Positions 22,138 through 33,223 of a stretch of 64,000 nucleotides of DNA are shown here, piece by piece. The notes under the pieces are model-generated. The model had not been told where the DNA came from, made no database searches, and saw only the letters and a list, made by a program, of their open reading frames with translations. Location of the stretch: positions 434,001 through 498,000 of the forward strand of contig MU623348.1 in NCBI GenBank assembly GCA_025201765.1, in the 5' to 3' direction. A program made the translations under genes and the position numbers. Position 1 is the stretch's first letter. Every line of letters starts with the position of its first letter. The DNA comes from Daldinia sp. FL1419 (Eukaryota > Ascomycota > Sordariomycetes > Xylariales > Hypoxylaceae).

Positions 22138-24369
22138 CTAGTCTGCGGCGATTGCGGAAATTTGTTTCTTCGTCAAGACGATACGAATTGGCTGTTTTCC
22201 CTTGTCTTGGGGCTGGGGCTCTCCAGCTTGTGTCTCCGGGGGCATGTGTTCCGGGATGGTATTGCTGGAAGAAGTCGCAGCAGCTTGGTGCTGCGATGAT
22301 TCGAAGCTTTCGATCGGGCGTTTCTGAGGCGTGAATGAAGAATTGAATCCTGACTGTATCTCCATTGCGGGCCTATTCTGAATTGCAGATCCATGTCCAC
22401 ACCACACTCCGGACGTGGGCTGGCCGATCGGCTGAGCCTGGAATCCAGAATTAGGTGCGATGAGCTTCGAGTTGTTTCTGTTATGAGCGTCATACGCTAT
22501 GGTCTGCGACTGAGCCAGCGGGTGGGTTCTACGCTCGGCCGCCGTCTGCTTACTCTGTCGCATTTTCTTGACTGCCTCATTACGGCTATCTGCTTTGCGT
22601 TTACGATCCAGCAATGCGTGTGCCACTACTACTCCGGCTTTTGGGGAACTGCGAGAACCGTTCTCGTGATTTTTGGATTCTGCCTGTTTACTGTTTGGAA
22701 TTAAGAACTGGCTAGCACCATTGTAAGGGGCGGATCCCCCCACGGGAGCAGTTAAGATGTCCCTAAAGTTAGAAATCGTCGAAATCGGAATGGATTCGGT
22801 CTTGAATGCGGGCTGGGGCTCCGGGTCTCTTAGGGGTTGTGTGAGGTTATACTCACCAACTGCGCAAGTCACCCTCGGCTCCCCGTTCCTAGTCGAAATT
22901 CGATGAAGGCCCGTTCCAATCATTCGCGGAAACATCCTTCCATCGCGGAACATCACCATGGGATTCTGAAAGCTCACCCATGCTATGTCACTCTTTGCCA
23001 GCTTTGTTTGGCGATAGTCGTGGGCATAGATGTCATGGTCTGACGGTATAACTATATATTCATCGCCAGTATCGGGCGGGCTCGATTCGGCACTCTCATC
23101 CGTGTAAGGCCTGTCCATGGTTATCTGAAGGCCGCTTGGTGATACAATAGAGCAACCCTTTGGTAGAAAGAAATGCAACAATGCTCTGTATCCTTTCTGA
23201 TACAGGTTTCCTACTTCGACGTCTTCGGTTCCGGATACAAAGCGTATTGTATCCTTTCGAGGCTGCAGCAGCAACTCGGGGCTCTGTAGTGCGGTTGCGG
23301 GGGGGCCGGTAGCGGAATTGTAAATATTAGGGGGGAGAAGTGTATCTTTCAACGCTCTTTCGATCACCTGAGTACGATCTGAGATCTTATCGTCGAAGAA
23401 ACTCGTATTTGAATGAGTAAGCACCTGAGGGTCAAGATGAGCTGAGTAGTCGGAATTCGAGCCGTTAGAGAAGCCAGTGGTAGGCGACAGTATATCCGCA
23501 GGCGCAGGCGCATTGTCGCAAATGCAAAAACGGTTTATCTCAAAGAAGGGCGGAGGAGTAGGGTTAACTACGGTATATACGCCAGTCTCAAGCAGTCTTG
23601 CTACGCCGTAAGGGGTGACCATGGCAGCACCGGGAGGGAATCGGAAGGCGTCAATCGTTGTGAAGAATTTGACTCCCGTGACAGTGAATGACTTTGTGAC
23701 GCTCATAGAGAGCGCAATTGCACTAGCCGAAAGTGTTACGACACGCTGATTAGATAGACTGGATAGGCTCTCAGCTCCTCGGATCCGTGATTGCGTCTGT
23801 CCATAAGGTAGGAATTCAACGCTGGGTTCCACGTATGTTAGCGGCTCTGGGATTTCTTGAAGGTTCAGGTCGGGGTAGCGGATATCAAGAGGCCAGCTAT
23901 TGGCATGGTATGCGTATTCCTTCAGACCTTCACAATACTCCTGGAGGCCTCTGTGACGGAGGTACTGGCATCCATACTCCATCTTCTCTTTCTCCAGCGC
24001 GAAAACACAATGCTGGCATTTACTCCTCACAGAGAGGAATCCTCTAGCTTCGTTACTAAATAGCTCAAGTTTGCGGCAAGCTTGGTGAAGTGACTTGAGG
24101 TCGTCCGATATCATCTTTAAGATTGCTTCCTGCACAGCGAAATCGATCATTGACCAAAGCGGTGTAGGCGAGACCTGAAGGAACACAGTCTTTGTTGGCT
24201 CCGTATTTTTTAGGATTGACGGGTCCACGTGCGAAGACATATTGGAGGCAATGTCAAGGTTTTCCGCCGTGGCGTCGATCGTACTGTCATCTTTTGAAGG
24301 TGTATCCTGTTGGTATCCTCCCATAGCCACGTCCTCGTATTCAAACTGGGAAGGGGTTTGCGAATCCAT
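22138..24369 (-). CDS. Uncharacterised nuclear-type protein, first stop followed by an in-frame tail
   Basis: Single exon of 743 residues to the first TAG; I do not recognise the family. What can be seen is an acidic Ser/Thr-rich N-terminus, a central globular part including CQHCVFALEKEKMEYGCQYLRH and AVQEAILKMISDDLKSLHQ, and a long low-complexity C-terminal third. That third has Gln/Pro/Ser stretches and basic clusters (DRKRKADSRNEAVKKMRQSK) that look like nuclear localisation signals. The end reads VLTKKQISAIAAD then TAG at 22138-22140. The same frame stays open for another 114 codons to a TAG at 21793-21795, with clearly protein-like, biased composition (see the separate entry). The coding call is good because of length and composition. 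The function is unknown, and the true C-terminus is in doubt. Confidence 0.7.
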   Translation of the reverse strand: MDSQTPSQFEYEDVAMGGYQQDTPSKDDSTIDATAENLDIASNMSSHVDPSILKNTEPTKTVFLQVSPTPLWSMIDFAVQEAILKMISDDLKSLHQACRKLELFSNEARGFLSVRSKCQHCVFALEKEKMEYGCQYLRHRGLQEYCEGLKEYAYHANSWPLDIRYPDLNLQEIPEPLTYVEPSVEFLPYGQTQSRIRGAESLSSLSNQRVVTLSASAIALSMSVTKSFTVTGVKFFTTIDAFRFPPGAAMVTPYGVARLLETGVYTVVNPTPPPFFEINRFCICDNAPAPADILSPTTGFSNGSNSDYSAHLDPQVLTHSNTSFFDDKISDRTQVIERALKDTLLPPNIYNSATGPPATALQSPELLLQPRKDTIRFVSGTEDVEVGNLYQKGYRALLHFFLPKGCSIVSPSGLQITMDRPYTDESAESSPPDTGDEYIVIPSDHDIYAHDYRQTKLAKSDIAWVSFQNPMVMFRDGRMFPRMIGTGLHRISTRNGEPRVTCAVGEYNLTQPLRDPEPQPAFKTESIPISTISNFRDILTAPVGGSAPYNGASQFLIPNSKQAESKNHENGSRSSPKAGVVVAHALLDRKRKADSRNEAVKKMRQSKQTAAERRTHPLAQSQTIAYDAHNRNNSKLIAPNSGFQAQPIGQPTSGVWCGHGSAIQNRPAMEIQSGFNSSFTPQKRPIESFESSQHQAAATSSSNTIPEHMPPETQAGEPQPQDKGKQPIRIVLTKKQISAIAAD

Positions 24370-26932
24370 GACGCCCTCTTTGAAAGTGATGTTGCTGTAA
24401 AGGAGATGCGTTGGGTGTGTTTCGATGTCGTCTGGAGGAGACTACGTCGGCGCGTTTCGCATCTGGTATAGTATGCGATAGCAACAACAGATATGATGTG
24501 ACCAGTATTGGAAGCAGAGGTTCAGGCAAGTCGCACTGGGGAGAAACAAGGTTTATGTTTTGAAGATGATTAAACACAATGCGAACTTGGTCGTCTGGGT
24601 GAGTTTCTGGATGGAGGGAAATGTTTCCTAAGATACCAGAGAGGTTGGTAGGTAGGTAGGCAATATGGTTACCGCGTGCAACTACCAATTTTACAATAGA
24701 AGGAGCCACGTACATACGCGAGGGGTTCAGATAAGCAGTTACCCTCGTTGCCTACTGAGGTAAGGAAGCTTCAGGGATGTGAGGTAGGTAGATAGTAAGT
24801 GCTCTAGGTATCGTTGCCTAAGAGGTAGGTAGTGACACGCATAAGAGCTAGGACCGCGAGGGGCTACTCGGTGATGGACGTACGTGATGGGAAGCAAACG
24901 ACATGAACAATTCAGTAAGCCGGTGCTGTAGGTATTGATTCCTTACTCACCGTAAGCTCTCTTCCAGATGTGTGAACACCAGTGTCACTTATATCCTACT
25001 CAAGAGCGACTCAAGCCTTCTCAATGAGTGAACGACTATACTAGGGAAGAGATACAAGAACATAAGACATTGCTAGAATTATTATGCCTTGAAGTGATTA
25101 TTTTAACTTAACCAAACACCTAGTAACCAAAAGTGACAAATCTTACCTAGTCAAGGAGACACTACACATATTGTCCGTCAAACTCTCCTAGGTAGGTAGG
25201 TACCTAAGTTCGCAGATAATGTTAGTTTAACCTCTCCCGTTTTGTCGTACTGGCATATACATAAAGGCCCCATTGTCTAGTTACTTACGATTTAACCAGT
25301 ATGTTCAATAACATGGAATCACGTATCAAGTAGGAGTAACTAGAAACGGGTGCAAATATTTACGGGATAACATAGTGAGAAGATTCAGGTTATATTTGAT
25401 AGGCTATGCAATAACAGGATGAGATCGCTGATATTAGCACTTGGCCCCCTAAAAATTCTCAGTGAGTTCAATAGGTTAGGTTTGTCTTGTTGACTTTATG
25501 ATATATTGCAAAATATTCGTAGCTCGGAAAATCGGGCTCCAGCCAAGATGCTGGGAAGAGCTAGTTGTTAATTGGTATGATATTCCTAGATTGTGGTTCC
25601 GGTCCAAGATATTTCAGGACCATGCTTAGGTAGATGCTTCTCCTAAGAGTTACAACAAGTCTTCATAAAAATGGACCAGAGACTAATTATATATTCTGAT
25701 ATTGAAGCGTAGAATTATCGGTAACTTCAGGATTTACCCTGGAAGACATGCTTAGCAAAGTCTCATTTTGGTAAATAGAATCAAGATCTCAGTTCGGCCT
25801 GGTTACCAGGTCGGTAGTTCTGCAGGTCTTTTAACCGCAGCTTTAGTTAGCTCACATTGTCTACGGGAACTACGGGAACTACAATATTCACCGGAATTGT
25901 TGTGACACTAGAAATTCTAAAAGAAAATTTGGGGGCTCTTTTCAGGGGCGTCATAGCTAAATGTCGGATAGGTACCTGATATGAAAGCGATACTCCTATC
26001 AAGAAGTGAACTGAAAGTCATAAGAATAGCTTTGCTGTTACACAATTAGCTCTGAACTACCCCTATGGGACTTGTGAAACAGGTATACGTCCCATGGAGG
26101 CAGGCATCCTTTGCTCTAAACGAAGCATCTAGAATCCTAATGATTTTAATATAGAAGCCTATACTCCTTAATTATCTAAGCAAGGATAATGATTAGAGAT
26201 AATGATATAATTCAAAAGAATACCTACTTTTGCCTACTTGGTGTTGGTATTCTGGGTAAAAGATGCCTACCTAGATTACCTACCAGGTACCCTGGTAGGT
26301 AGGTAGGTACCCAAGAGAAGTAGTAGTTATCGTGACTAGAAACTCTTACGAGGCGGACCGAGAAGCAAGGAAACAGCCTCGTTGTTCCGCGAGGAACCTA
26401 TCTACAGCTATGGCTAAAGGTGACTACATATAGAACAAGTCCTTTGTTCCATATGTAGTATAAGCTATAAACCTGACAGAAACAAGCGCAATCGGATACT
26501 AGTGTATTATGAAACCTCCGACTCTTTTCGATGCCTACTTTTCTTTAAGGGTTCGACGAAAAGGAAGAATCTAGGTATTTCAAATCCATTCGTGATCCGA
26601 TACTGACATATCACTACAAAAGCAGACAGACCTATAATAACCCAAGTCGGGCGTTTTACGATATATTCGTAACAATAATAGCGTCTAGACGGCTTTACTG
26701 TAGCCATAATACGCTACTTCTTATGGTACCGTGCTCGGTCCATATAATTGCTAACCGTCAGCCGTCAGCCGTCAAATAAAGTAGTATGGGTATATACCAT
26801 CCTGTGCGCCGTTGCTAACCGTCCAATAGCTTCATGAAGGGCGACTAAATTGTCTGCCACTCTCAACCTAATGCTTAATGTATGCTCCCATAAAACCAAC
26901 CGTCTAACTCCTGTGCCGCGACCGGTACGCTG
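24370..26932. other. Intergenic, repeats only
   Basis: About 2.5 kb without a supported gene. It contains several TAGGTAGGTAGG runs (near 24647 and 26290-26312) and an imperfect 16-bp hairpin at 26423-26459. The part next to 24369 should be the promoter and 5' UTR of the minus-strand gene. Confidence 0.5.
26423..26459. repeat. Short inverted repeat (hairpin)
   Basis: Arms 26423-26438 and 26444-26459 are 16 bp with one mismatch around a 5-nt loop (ACTACATATAGAACAA against TTGTTCCATATGTAGT). No role is assigned. Confidence 0.5.
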
Positions 26933-27952
26933 CTAGTTAAACCCCTCTGCCATATCGTCATCGTCGTCCGCATCAACGAAAGGGACAAACTTTCTGCGGT
27001 CTTCAAAACGACTGTGGTCAAATACTGTGGAATGATCATCTCCCATTTCAACATCTTCCATTGTGGCTTCAATCCTCCTCTTAGTTTTGTAGGTACTGTT
27101 TGGAGTACCACTTGCTTGAGATGAGGCGCTATCAAGCTCATGCTGGTGTACGGTACGCTGCGCGGCAAGTATCGCCTCATACGATTGAAGAACGTGTTTC
27201 AAGTCGTCGTTAATACTAACACAGAAGCGCTTGAGGGAGACAAATTGACATGCCTCATACATAGTTAACCCAAAGACGGACATGAGGTAAGCAGCAACAA
27301 CACCGGCGGAACGATCGTTTCCAGTTTCGCAAAAAACCATGACTTTGCCTCTTTTCAATCTGTTGAGGGGAATTGCCATCTGTCCGTCTTGGACTCCTGC
27401 CTGCGTATCATCAATACGCTGTTCGCGGAAAACTCGCAACATGTGGTCATTGATCGAACGAACAGCTGAAGGAAAGGCGCGAATGAGTTCATTATAGCTT
27501 GAAACATCAACGTATTCGAGTTGAATGCCGAGCTCTTCGGCAACTTTTCGAGGGGCCATAAGGTGAATGACGGCCATCTGAGAATCTCGCGCGGCTAGTA
27601 ACATTGTGATGCCTGTCTGACGTAGCCACTCACGGTTTCGGGCGATACTAGACGGACCCAAATAGAGAAAGTCGAGAATAGGTTGCGCAAGGCGACGATT
27701 CTCGTAGGCCCAGGTAAGAGCTGAATCCTTGGCCAACTGCTCCTTGTAGTCCTGAGTGATAATCTTAAGGTCGTTGGCGCTAAGTTCGATAGGATCGATC
27801 TTTTCATAAGTTGGAACAACCTTGATGTGTTCATTGGCGTGACGTAGCATCGGGGCTGGTATTACGATAGCGGGTGGACTAGGAGGACGTGTAGAATAAG
27901 GTGCTACTGGTATAGCACCATGCCGGGGAGAAATGGGAGCTTCCATCTTCAA
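26933..27952 (-). CDS. Dual-specificity (tyrosine) phosphatase domain protein
   Basis: Single exon, 339 residues. The core carries the cysteine-phosphatase loop CETGNDRS at C208-R214 (C-x5-R with the following Ser), so the nucleophile and phosphate-binding Arg are both present. The residue before the Cys is Phe instead of the more usual His. The preceding part has the DUSP-like FLYLGPSSIARNREWLRQTGIT pattern, in which a substrate-proximal strand is followed by a helix. The domain spans about residues 90-270. The C-terminus is disordered and acidic (DADDDDDMAEGF). The protein probably dephosphorylates phospho-Tyr/Ser/Thr proteins or acts as a phospho-binding STYX-like relative; the intact Cys favours catalysis. 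The start is at residue 1 or at Met3. No operon-like context applies in fungi, and the neighbours look unrelated. Confidence 0.8.
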   Translation of the reverse strand: MKMEAPISPRHGAIPVAPYSTRPPSPPAIVIPAPMLRHANEHIKVVPTYEKIDPIELSANDLKIITQDYKEQLAKDSALTWAYENRRLAQPILDFLYLGPSSIARNREWLRQTGITMLLAARDSQMAVIHLMAPRKVAEELGIQLEYVDVSSYNELIRAFPSAVRSINDHMLRVFREQRIDDTQAGVQDGQMAIPLNRLKRGKVMVFCETGNDRSAGVVAAYLMSVFGLTMYEACQFVSLKRFCVSINDDLKHVLQSYEAILAAQRTVHQHELDSASSQASGTPNSTYKTKRRIEATMEDVEMGDDHSTVFDHSRFEDRRKFVPFVDADDDDDMAEGFN

Positions 27953-28962
27953 CTAATCATCCTATGTCCTACTTCGTAGGTTGCAGTTTAACCGAGTTGT
28001 TCGAGATTCTCGGGTCTCAATCCAAGGTGTGCTAGTCACAGTATCTGGTAATATATGAACTTGTTTAACCTTGGATAAGAAAAGAAAGAAAAAAAAAGAA
28101 AAGAATGTACGAAGAGAACTGGTCGTTGAGAAAAACAATTTTAGTTGACAGGATTAGTGAGAATGAGCTTTGCGAATTTGGCTTGGTAGGCAGCAGATAG
28201 GCGCACAACTTGAATGTTCACAATAAAAAATACCCAGCGCGGATGCACGCGGCTCATGATATATATGATGAAACCTTAGCAGGTGATAGGCAGGGATGGC
28301 GGGAAACAGAAAGTAACCGCACTTTAGTCGATTTACGCCTCTTGCATCAGATCAGGTACACCTTCCAGGGCAACTTCCACCAGGCACCCATCGTGGGGAT
28401 GTACCATACAAGGCTAAGAAGGCAGGGACGTGAGGGGCACTTGGGGTAACTGCCTAGAGGACCTTATCAACTGATGGTTTTTTATTTTTTATTTTTTTAA
28501 GTCTTGAGATACACAGGTGGGGGGGCTTCCAAAGTTGTGAAATGTCTAGGTACCCTAAGTACATCAACATGACCTGATCCCATTTACCCCAAGTTAGTAC
28601 GTACCCATAATATCAACTAAACAATTGAGACAACAGCGTTGTCTGAATTTCAAAAGGAAGCCGAAACAAGTACTTATCTACAATTAGCTACCTTCCTTGT
28701 TCTTGAAAATTGTTCAAGCTTTTATTAGGAGTTTTGAGTTGGGTTAACTAGGTAGATAAACAAGGATAAACCACTAATAGAAAGAAAAAAAAAAAAAAAA
28801 AAAAGGTCGAGAGGGGTCATATTTGTTCTCACATTATCTTGAACACGTTAAATACCTACCCTCGGACAGGATCCATACAAAGTAAAGCCATCAGAGTAAA
28901 TAAAGCCGCTGAACCATAACTGACAAAACAAGTAAATACAATTGCCTGTCTTTGGATAATAA
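27953..28962. other. Intergenic, no gene seen
   Basis: About 1 kb between the phosphatase start and the Spo7 stop. It includes a poly-A run of about 22 nt near 28783-28804. No supported gene. Confidence 0.5.
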
Positions 28963-30216
28963 TTACGGAACCTCGCTCGTACCAATACTACTCTCCCGAG
29001 CAAGCGGTGAAGTAAACTCTGGCGTGACAGATCTCGACTCTATTCCTGGCCTCTTTGGCCTGGAGCTCGTTGAAAGATGCTTCTTTCGCCTCTTTTCCGA
29101 AGTCATCGAGGTCATGCTGCCCCTCCTACTTCGGCTACCCTCTTCCGGTTCCACTGGCGGTGTAGGACTTCGCACTGACCCGGCTGAGTTACTAGCCCTC
29201 CGAAAACTGCCGCTCCTAGTACGCTTGCTTTCTTTTGATAGACTAGAATGTTGATGATGCATGCTCTTTTCTGCATTGCCTGCCCTGGAGCTGTGCGCAT
29301 GTGCCTTGTCCTCTACCTTTGGACCTCCTAGAAGCCACCATAACCAGCCGTTTTGTTCCTTTGCTAGCTGCTTTTCCCGAGCCTTTATCTTAGCTCTTAA
29401 CAACGCACGACGCTCGTTTTCCCTCTCCCAGTACTCGCTCCTGTAGAGCTCCCAATTCTCTCGGAAGTTGGGCGAAAAAGGTTTAGGCCATAGTAGAAGC
29501 TTGACGTAGTCTCCGCCAGGCGATAAATCCTCTTCGTGACCTCCCCTCTCCTCGTCGGCATTAACGAACGGGAGCGGAGGGTGCTCGCGTCGGCCAATAT
29601 TCAGTTCCCGGTCAACTTCGCGTAGTATCGAAGGCTCCACGAAATAGTACTGGCCAGCCCTACTGGAGAATGCGCCGTAGGTAAAGAAGAAGCCTATAAG
29701 CGACATGAGCTCAACCCACCACGATCTTTTGATTACAACCAATTTGCAGTTGAATCCGCGCAGGCCTCTATTGCATATGCTAAACCAACGCCGCGGCCAC
29801 CTAATACCACGCTCCCATATACCAGTTGCCCAGACTAATATGCCTGTGACTATACCGCTTATGAAGCACACTTTTTCCGTCATGTCGACGACCCAGTATA
29901 CCGAGCCGCCGACGCCGATACCGTCTTCCCGGGGTGCGAAGAATAGAGCATATCCAAATCCCGCCAACCACAAGCACAGCAGGCTTAGGAAGAAGGTGTG
30001 TTTTCGCCTACGGGCGCGGAGTTCTAGGTATTGGGAGCGTAGCGAGGCTTCGAGTATTAGCATGTTGAGGTAGATCATCGAAGGCGAGCTTGGCGTGTGT
30101 TTTAGAGGGTCTCCGGGCCTGTCTACACCGATAGGGCTCGTGCCCATCGGCGGAGACTTCGTGTCCTGGCCGGGTTGAGGGACACCCTTAACGATGGAGT
30201 CGATAGAATCGGCCAT
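28963..30216 (-). CDS. Spo7-like regulatory subunit of the Nem1-Spo7 phosphatase
   Basis: Single exon, 417 residues. The N-terminal half holds a Spo7 domain: SPSMIYLNMLILEASLRSQYLELRARRRKH, then a hydrophobic segment (about 73-93), a second one (about 113-131), and WWVELMSLIGFFFTYGAFSS near 170. KLLLWPKPFSPNFRENWELYRSEYWERENERRALLRAK is the conserved cytosolic block. The last third is a Ser/Arg-rich disordered tail (RRKKHLSTSSRPKRP) that is longer than in yeast Spo7 (259 residues) but common in filamentous fungi. Spo7 anchors and activates Nem1 in the nuclear/ER membrane, and Nem1 then dephosphorylates lipin (Pah1), steering phosphatidate to triacylglycerol and limiting nuclear membrane growth. 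The call is based on this conserved pattern. Confidence 0.9.
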   Translation of the reverse strand: MADSIDSIVKGVPQPGQDTKSPPMGTSPIGVDRPGDPLKHTPSSPSMIYLNMLILEASLRSQYLELRARRRKHTFFLSLLCLWLAGFGYALFFAPREDGIGVGGSVYWVVDMTEKVCFISGIVTGILVWATGIWERGIRWPRRWFSICNRGLRGFNCKLVVIKRSWWVELMSLIGFFFTYGAFSSRAGQYYFVEPSILREVDRELNIGRREHPPLPFVNADEERGGHEEDLSPGGDYVKLLLWPKPFSPNFRENWELYRSEYWERENERRALLRAKIKAREKQLAKEQNGWLWWLLGGPKVEDKAHAHSSRAGNAEKSMHHQHSSLSKESKRTRSGSFRRASNSAGSVRSPTPPVEPEEGSRSRRGSMTSMTSEKRRKKHLSTSSRPKRPGIESRSVTPEFTSPLARESSIGTSEVP

Positions 30217-31284
30217 GGTTTCAAAGTGTCGGTCGTGATCGTTGCAACAGAAATCAAAGGAGGTAGGTCGGGACGTAAGCCCGCTCCGGCGTAACTCAAA
30301 AATTATCAGCGCATTTAGAGCTATGGATCGGGAATTATCGTAGTCATGTAAGTTATTAGGGGGAATAAAAGAGTCGTCAAATTATCGTAAGTTATCGTAA
30401 GTGCATGGGCAAACAGTGGAATTTGTAGTATTTTATGTAGAGTACCATTATCTTTTATTTTTTGTTGACGTACAAAATGGTAGCGCTTGATTGTTCCCCC
30501 CCCACAGCAGGGCTACAGGGGGCAGCTGATATGGCTGAGGTCTGCTGAAGCTTTAGGTATTGAGGTATGTGGTCATAGCTCTAATCTAGAAGACCTAACC
30601 CTTGTTATCGATATCCGGTGCGGGGTGCTTGTGATACCACTGTCTACCTACCTCTAGTTATTTATATCTAGGTAGGTAGTTAATACTTTTTCACTTATAT
30701 ACAGGAAGTTACGTTTGTAAATAGTTAAATAAAATAAAACATAAACTTGCAAGAAATCAGCTGTCTATCTTGGAACACTTGAAAAAAAATAGTAGATACG
30801 TAAGGCATCAAAGATTTGTATACCCAATTCGAGGTTTTGGGCAGATCTTTCTCAATATCTTTCAACCTATTCGCATAGCTCCGCAGACATCAGCCCACAT
30901 GATCTCTACAAACAAGAACCTGACGCAACACGTGCAGGACTCTTAACTTATATCGAAATAGCCCCCATTCTACATCCCACGGACACATAGGTGCTGACGT
31001 ACCCTGGTGACGATCTTGAGAAGAAAACGTCTAGTCTGTACTCCACGCTAAGACGGGTATCAGTCTATCACATACTATCACATATGTTTTCTAGGGCTTC
31101 TCACATTTTTATCTGATCGTGGGGCACACAAGAAGTGAGCCATACTTAAACTCACTCGGCCCGCAGTTTATTTAGATAATTTTTGTTTCCTAAGACGTCA
31201 ATACCGAACGTTCTGAAGGTCGACCGATTAAACCCGCTTATACCATTTACTCCTCCACAATATCTACTACCTCTTACCTACATC
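30217..31284. other. Intergenic, no gene seen
   Basis: Spacer upstream of Spo7 and of the small CaaX protein. It contains a TAGGTAGG-type repeat near 30645-30680 and no supported gene. Confidence 0.5.
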
Positions 31285-31473
31285 ATGGATCCGAGCAAAT
31301 CTCCTAAGAATACTTACTCATCAACTGGGTCAAACTCTAAGGCTTCCAAGGGCCAGATGTATAGGTCCGCTAAACCGACTTCTTCGAATCTCGCTACGAG
31401 ATCAATCGAAGTCAATTACCCGGATATCTTGCCCGGGGGATTTCAGCCAGGCAAGAAATGCATGCTCTTATAA
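31285..31473 (+). CDS. Possible 62-residue protein ending in a CaaX box
   Basis: A small open frame from an ATG at 31285, preceded by a pyrimidine-rich leader (CTACTACCTCTTACC) typical of fungal 5' UTRs. The product is rich in Ser, Lys and Pro and ends GGFQPGKKCMLL. The last four residues, C-M-L-L, fit a CaaX prenylation box with Leu at X, the preference of geranylgeranyltransferase I, and two Lys precede it as in many membrane-anchored CaaX proteins. I do not recognise a family. Ascomycete a-factor-type pheromone precursors are also tiny CaaX proteins, but they are usually shorter and end in CVVM- or CVIM-like boxes, so that label would be speculation. A chance frame cannot be excluded. An upstream in-frame ATG at 31183 is less likely to be used. 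Confidence 0.35.
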   Translation: MDPSKSPKNTYSSTGSNSKASKGQMYRSAKPTSSNLATRSIEVNYPDILPGGFQPGKKCMLL

Positions 31474-33223
31474 TGAGAAGCCACAGGAAGAATATTGGGT
31501 TCGCTAAAAGGCCCAAAACACCATTTCCCCTTAATCGCATACACGACCCATAATAGCTCTCAACTATTCTGATGGAAATCTCTGAGCGGTTATCGTAGAT
31601 CCCGCAATGGTGATTATGGCGATAAATTAGGTTCCGCGTGGGGTTCTGGAATTTTAGCTGAAGCTTCTTGCGACTTATCGGTCCCGCCAGAAATAGTTTT
31701 AAGGCCGTCCGGTCTTAGATACCGCTTTGTCACCCGAGATTCTGCGACGTCCTTAAACATATACGGGGGAAGTCATCACTTAAGGGCCGCAGAGTCGCGT
31801 ATATTCTCCAGCATGGTCTCGAAACATTTAGGATGCGGTTGAATCTCCGACGCCATTGATAAGGGAGGCAAACAGTTTCTATCGACCCGAGTTTGTCAAA
31901 TATCATGGTCGGGGTTTTAACAAATCTCCAGCGAGATACAGGGCGCCGAAAAGTCCAGAAGATGGAACAGGGAATGCGTTATTATTCATTGGACTTGATC
32001 GAATACGGGTTACGAATATAATGAATTATTATCTAGTATGCACGACTGATTAAATAGCTTCACTTGGATCGCCTGCCAGAGCAGCCTTGCTATTTAGAAG
32101 ATCTGAGAAGGTGACCACTAGCATACCTGATAATTCAAACTGCCCGATATAAACTAAAAAAGAGCTAGCGCATCCACGACCAAAACAGTAGGGCGACGTA
32201 TTACTTATCAAACATAACGAAAGTCCGGTGCAGCAATATTAATACAGATTGTTTCCTCAACTGGGTAACGACTTCATACAGACGGATCCGTAGACGCAAT
32301 CTAGACTGGCACGGACTCTTAATAGCGAATAGATCTGGATGAATTTATCACGGAGTTAAGACGTTAAGACGTTCTCGAACCTCTAAATCCGCGTTGATGC
32401 GCTAAAACGGCATGGATTAGCAGATGCGGTTTGTATCGACAATGCAGCAGGATTCTCTCATCATAACGTATCTCTGGGATAATTGATATGCTAACCTGAT
32501 AAAATTGATGAAATATAAAATTATACTGGTATTTACAAAGGATAACCATCTGTAGAAGAGGTTTATATTTATCTACCTCGAAAGATGTACAAATAAATAT
32601 TCAATACAAGTTCAATAGCTGATAAATTCTAGGTACCTCAGGTAAGGCAGGCGAGGCAGGGGTCGGGGCGGAAGGACATAAAAAGCCGAGCTGAAGATAA
32701 ACTTTCCATTTCAACGTTTCGGGACCAAACTAACCAAAGTCTAAGCCAGTCTAACCTGCAGAATTATATCCTTCCCCTGACCTTGTCTTTTGCCTTGTTC
32801 AACAAGCAACCAATCCCAAGTCGAATAGCCCTGGGATTCCATCTAATCCAGCTTACGCAACTAATCTTAGAATCCCAAAAAGAAGCCACCCATCACCTTT
32901 TTTTCTTTACTCTGCCACGAAACGTTCCTGCATGCAATACAAGCGCATTAACAAGCGGATTGTCGGGCTTTAACTTTGCGCATTAAGCAGGCGGACATTG
33001 TGTCATCATTTTGTCCTCCCCCCCCTTAGTTCCAATTGTTCTCTACCATTGTTCTGGGATAGGGTACCTACAATACCCAGGTAATACCTACGTGGTACGG
33101 CACGGTGCGGTGCAGTCACTTATTAGTGGTTGTATGTAAGTAGCCGTCGCATTCCATGTCTCGAAGTTTGCCCCCCCGTAATTATATAAGGAAAGGCGTA
33201 GCCGGCTTTGCCACCCCTCCGGT
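31474..33223. other. Intergenic, no gene seen
   Basis: About 1.75 kb with only short frames of no recognisable character. AT-leaning. The last part should be the promoter of the alpha/beta hydrolase gene. Confidence 0.5.

Noticed and set aside
21854..22141. Plus-strand Ser/Glu/Asp-rich 95-codon frame
   Set aside because: It is the antisense of the Ser/Asp repeat in the tail of the minus-strand gene; the minus frame is continuous with a 743-codon gene.
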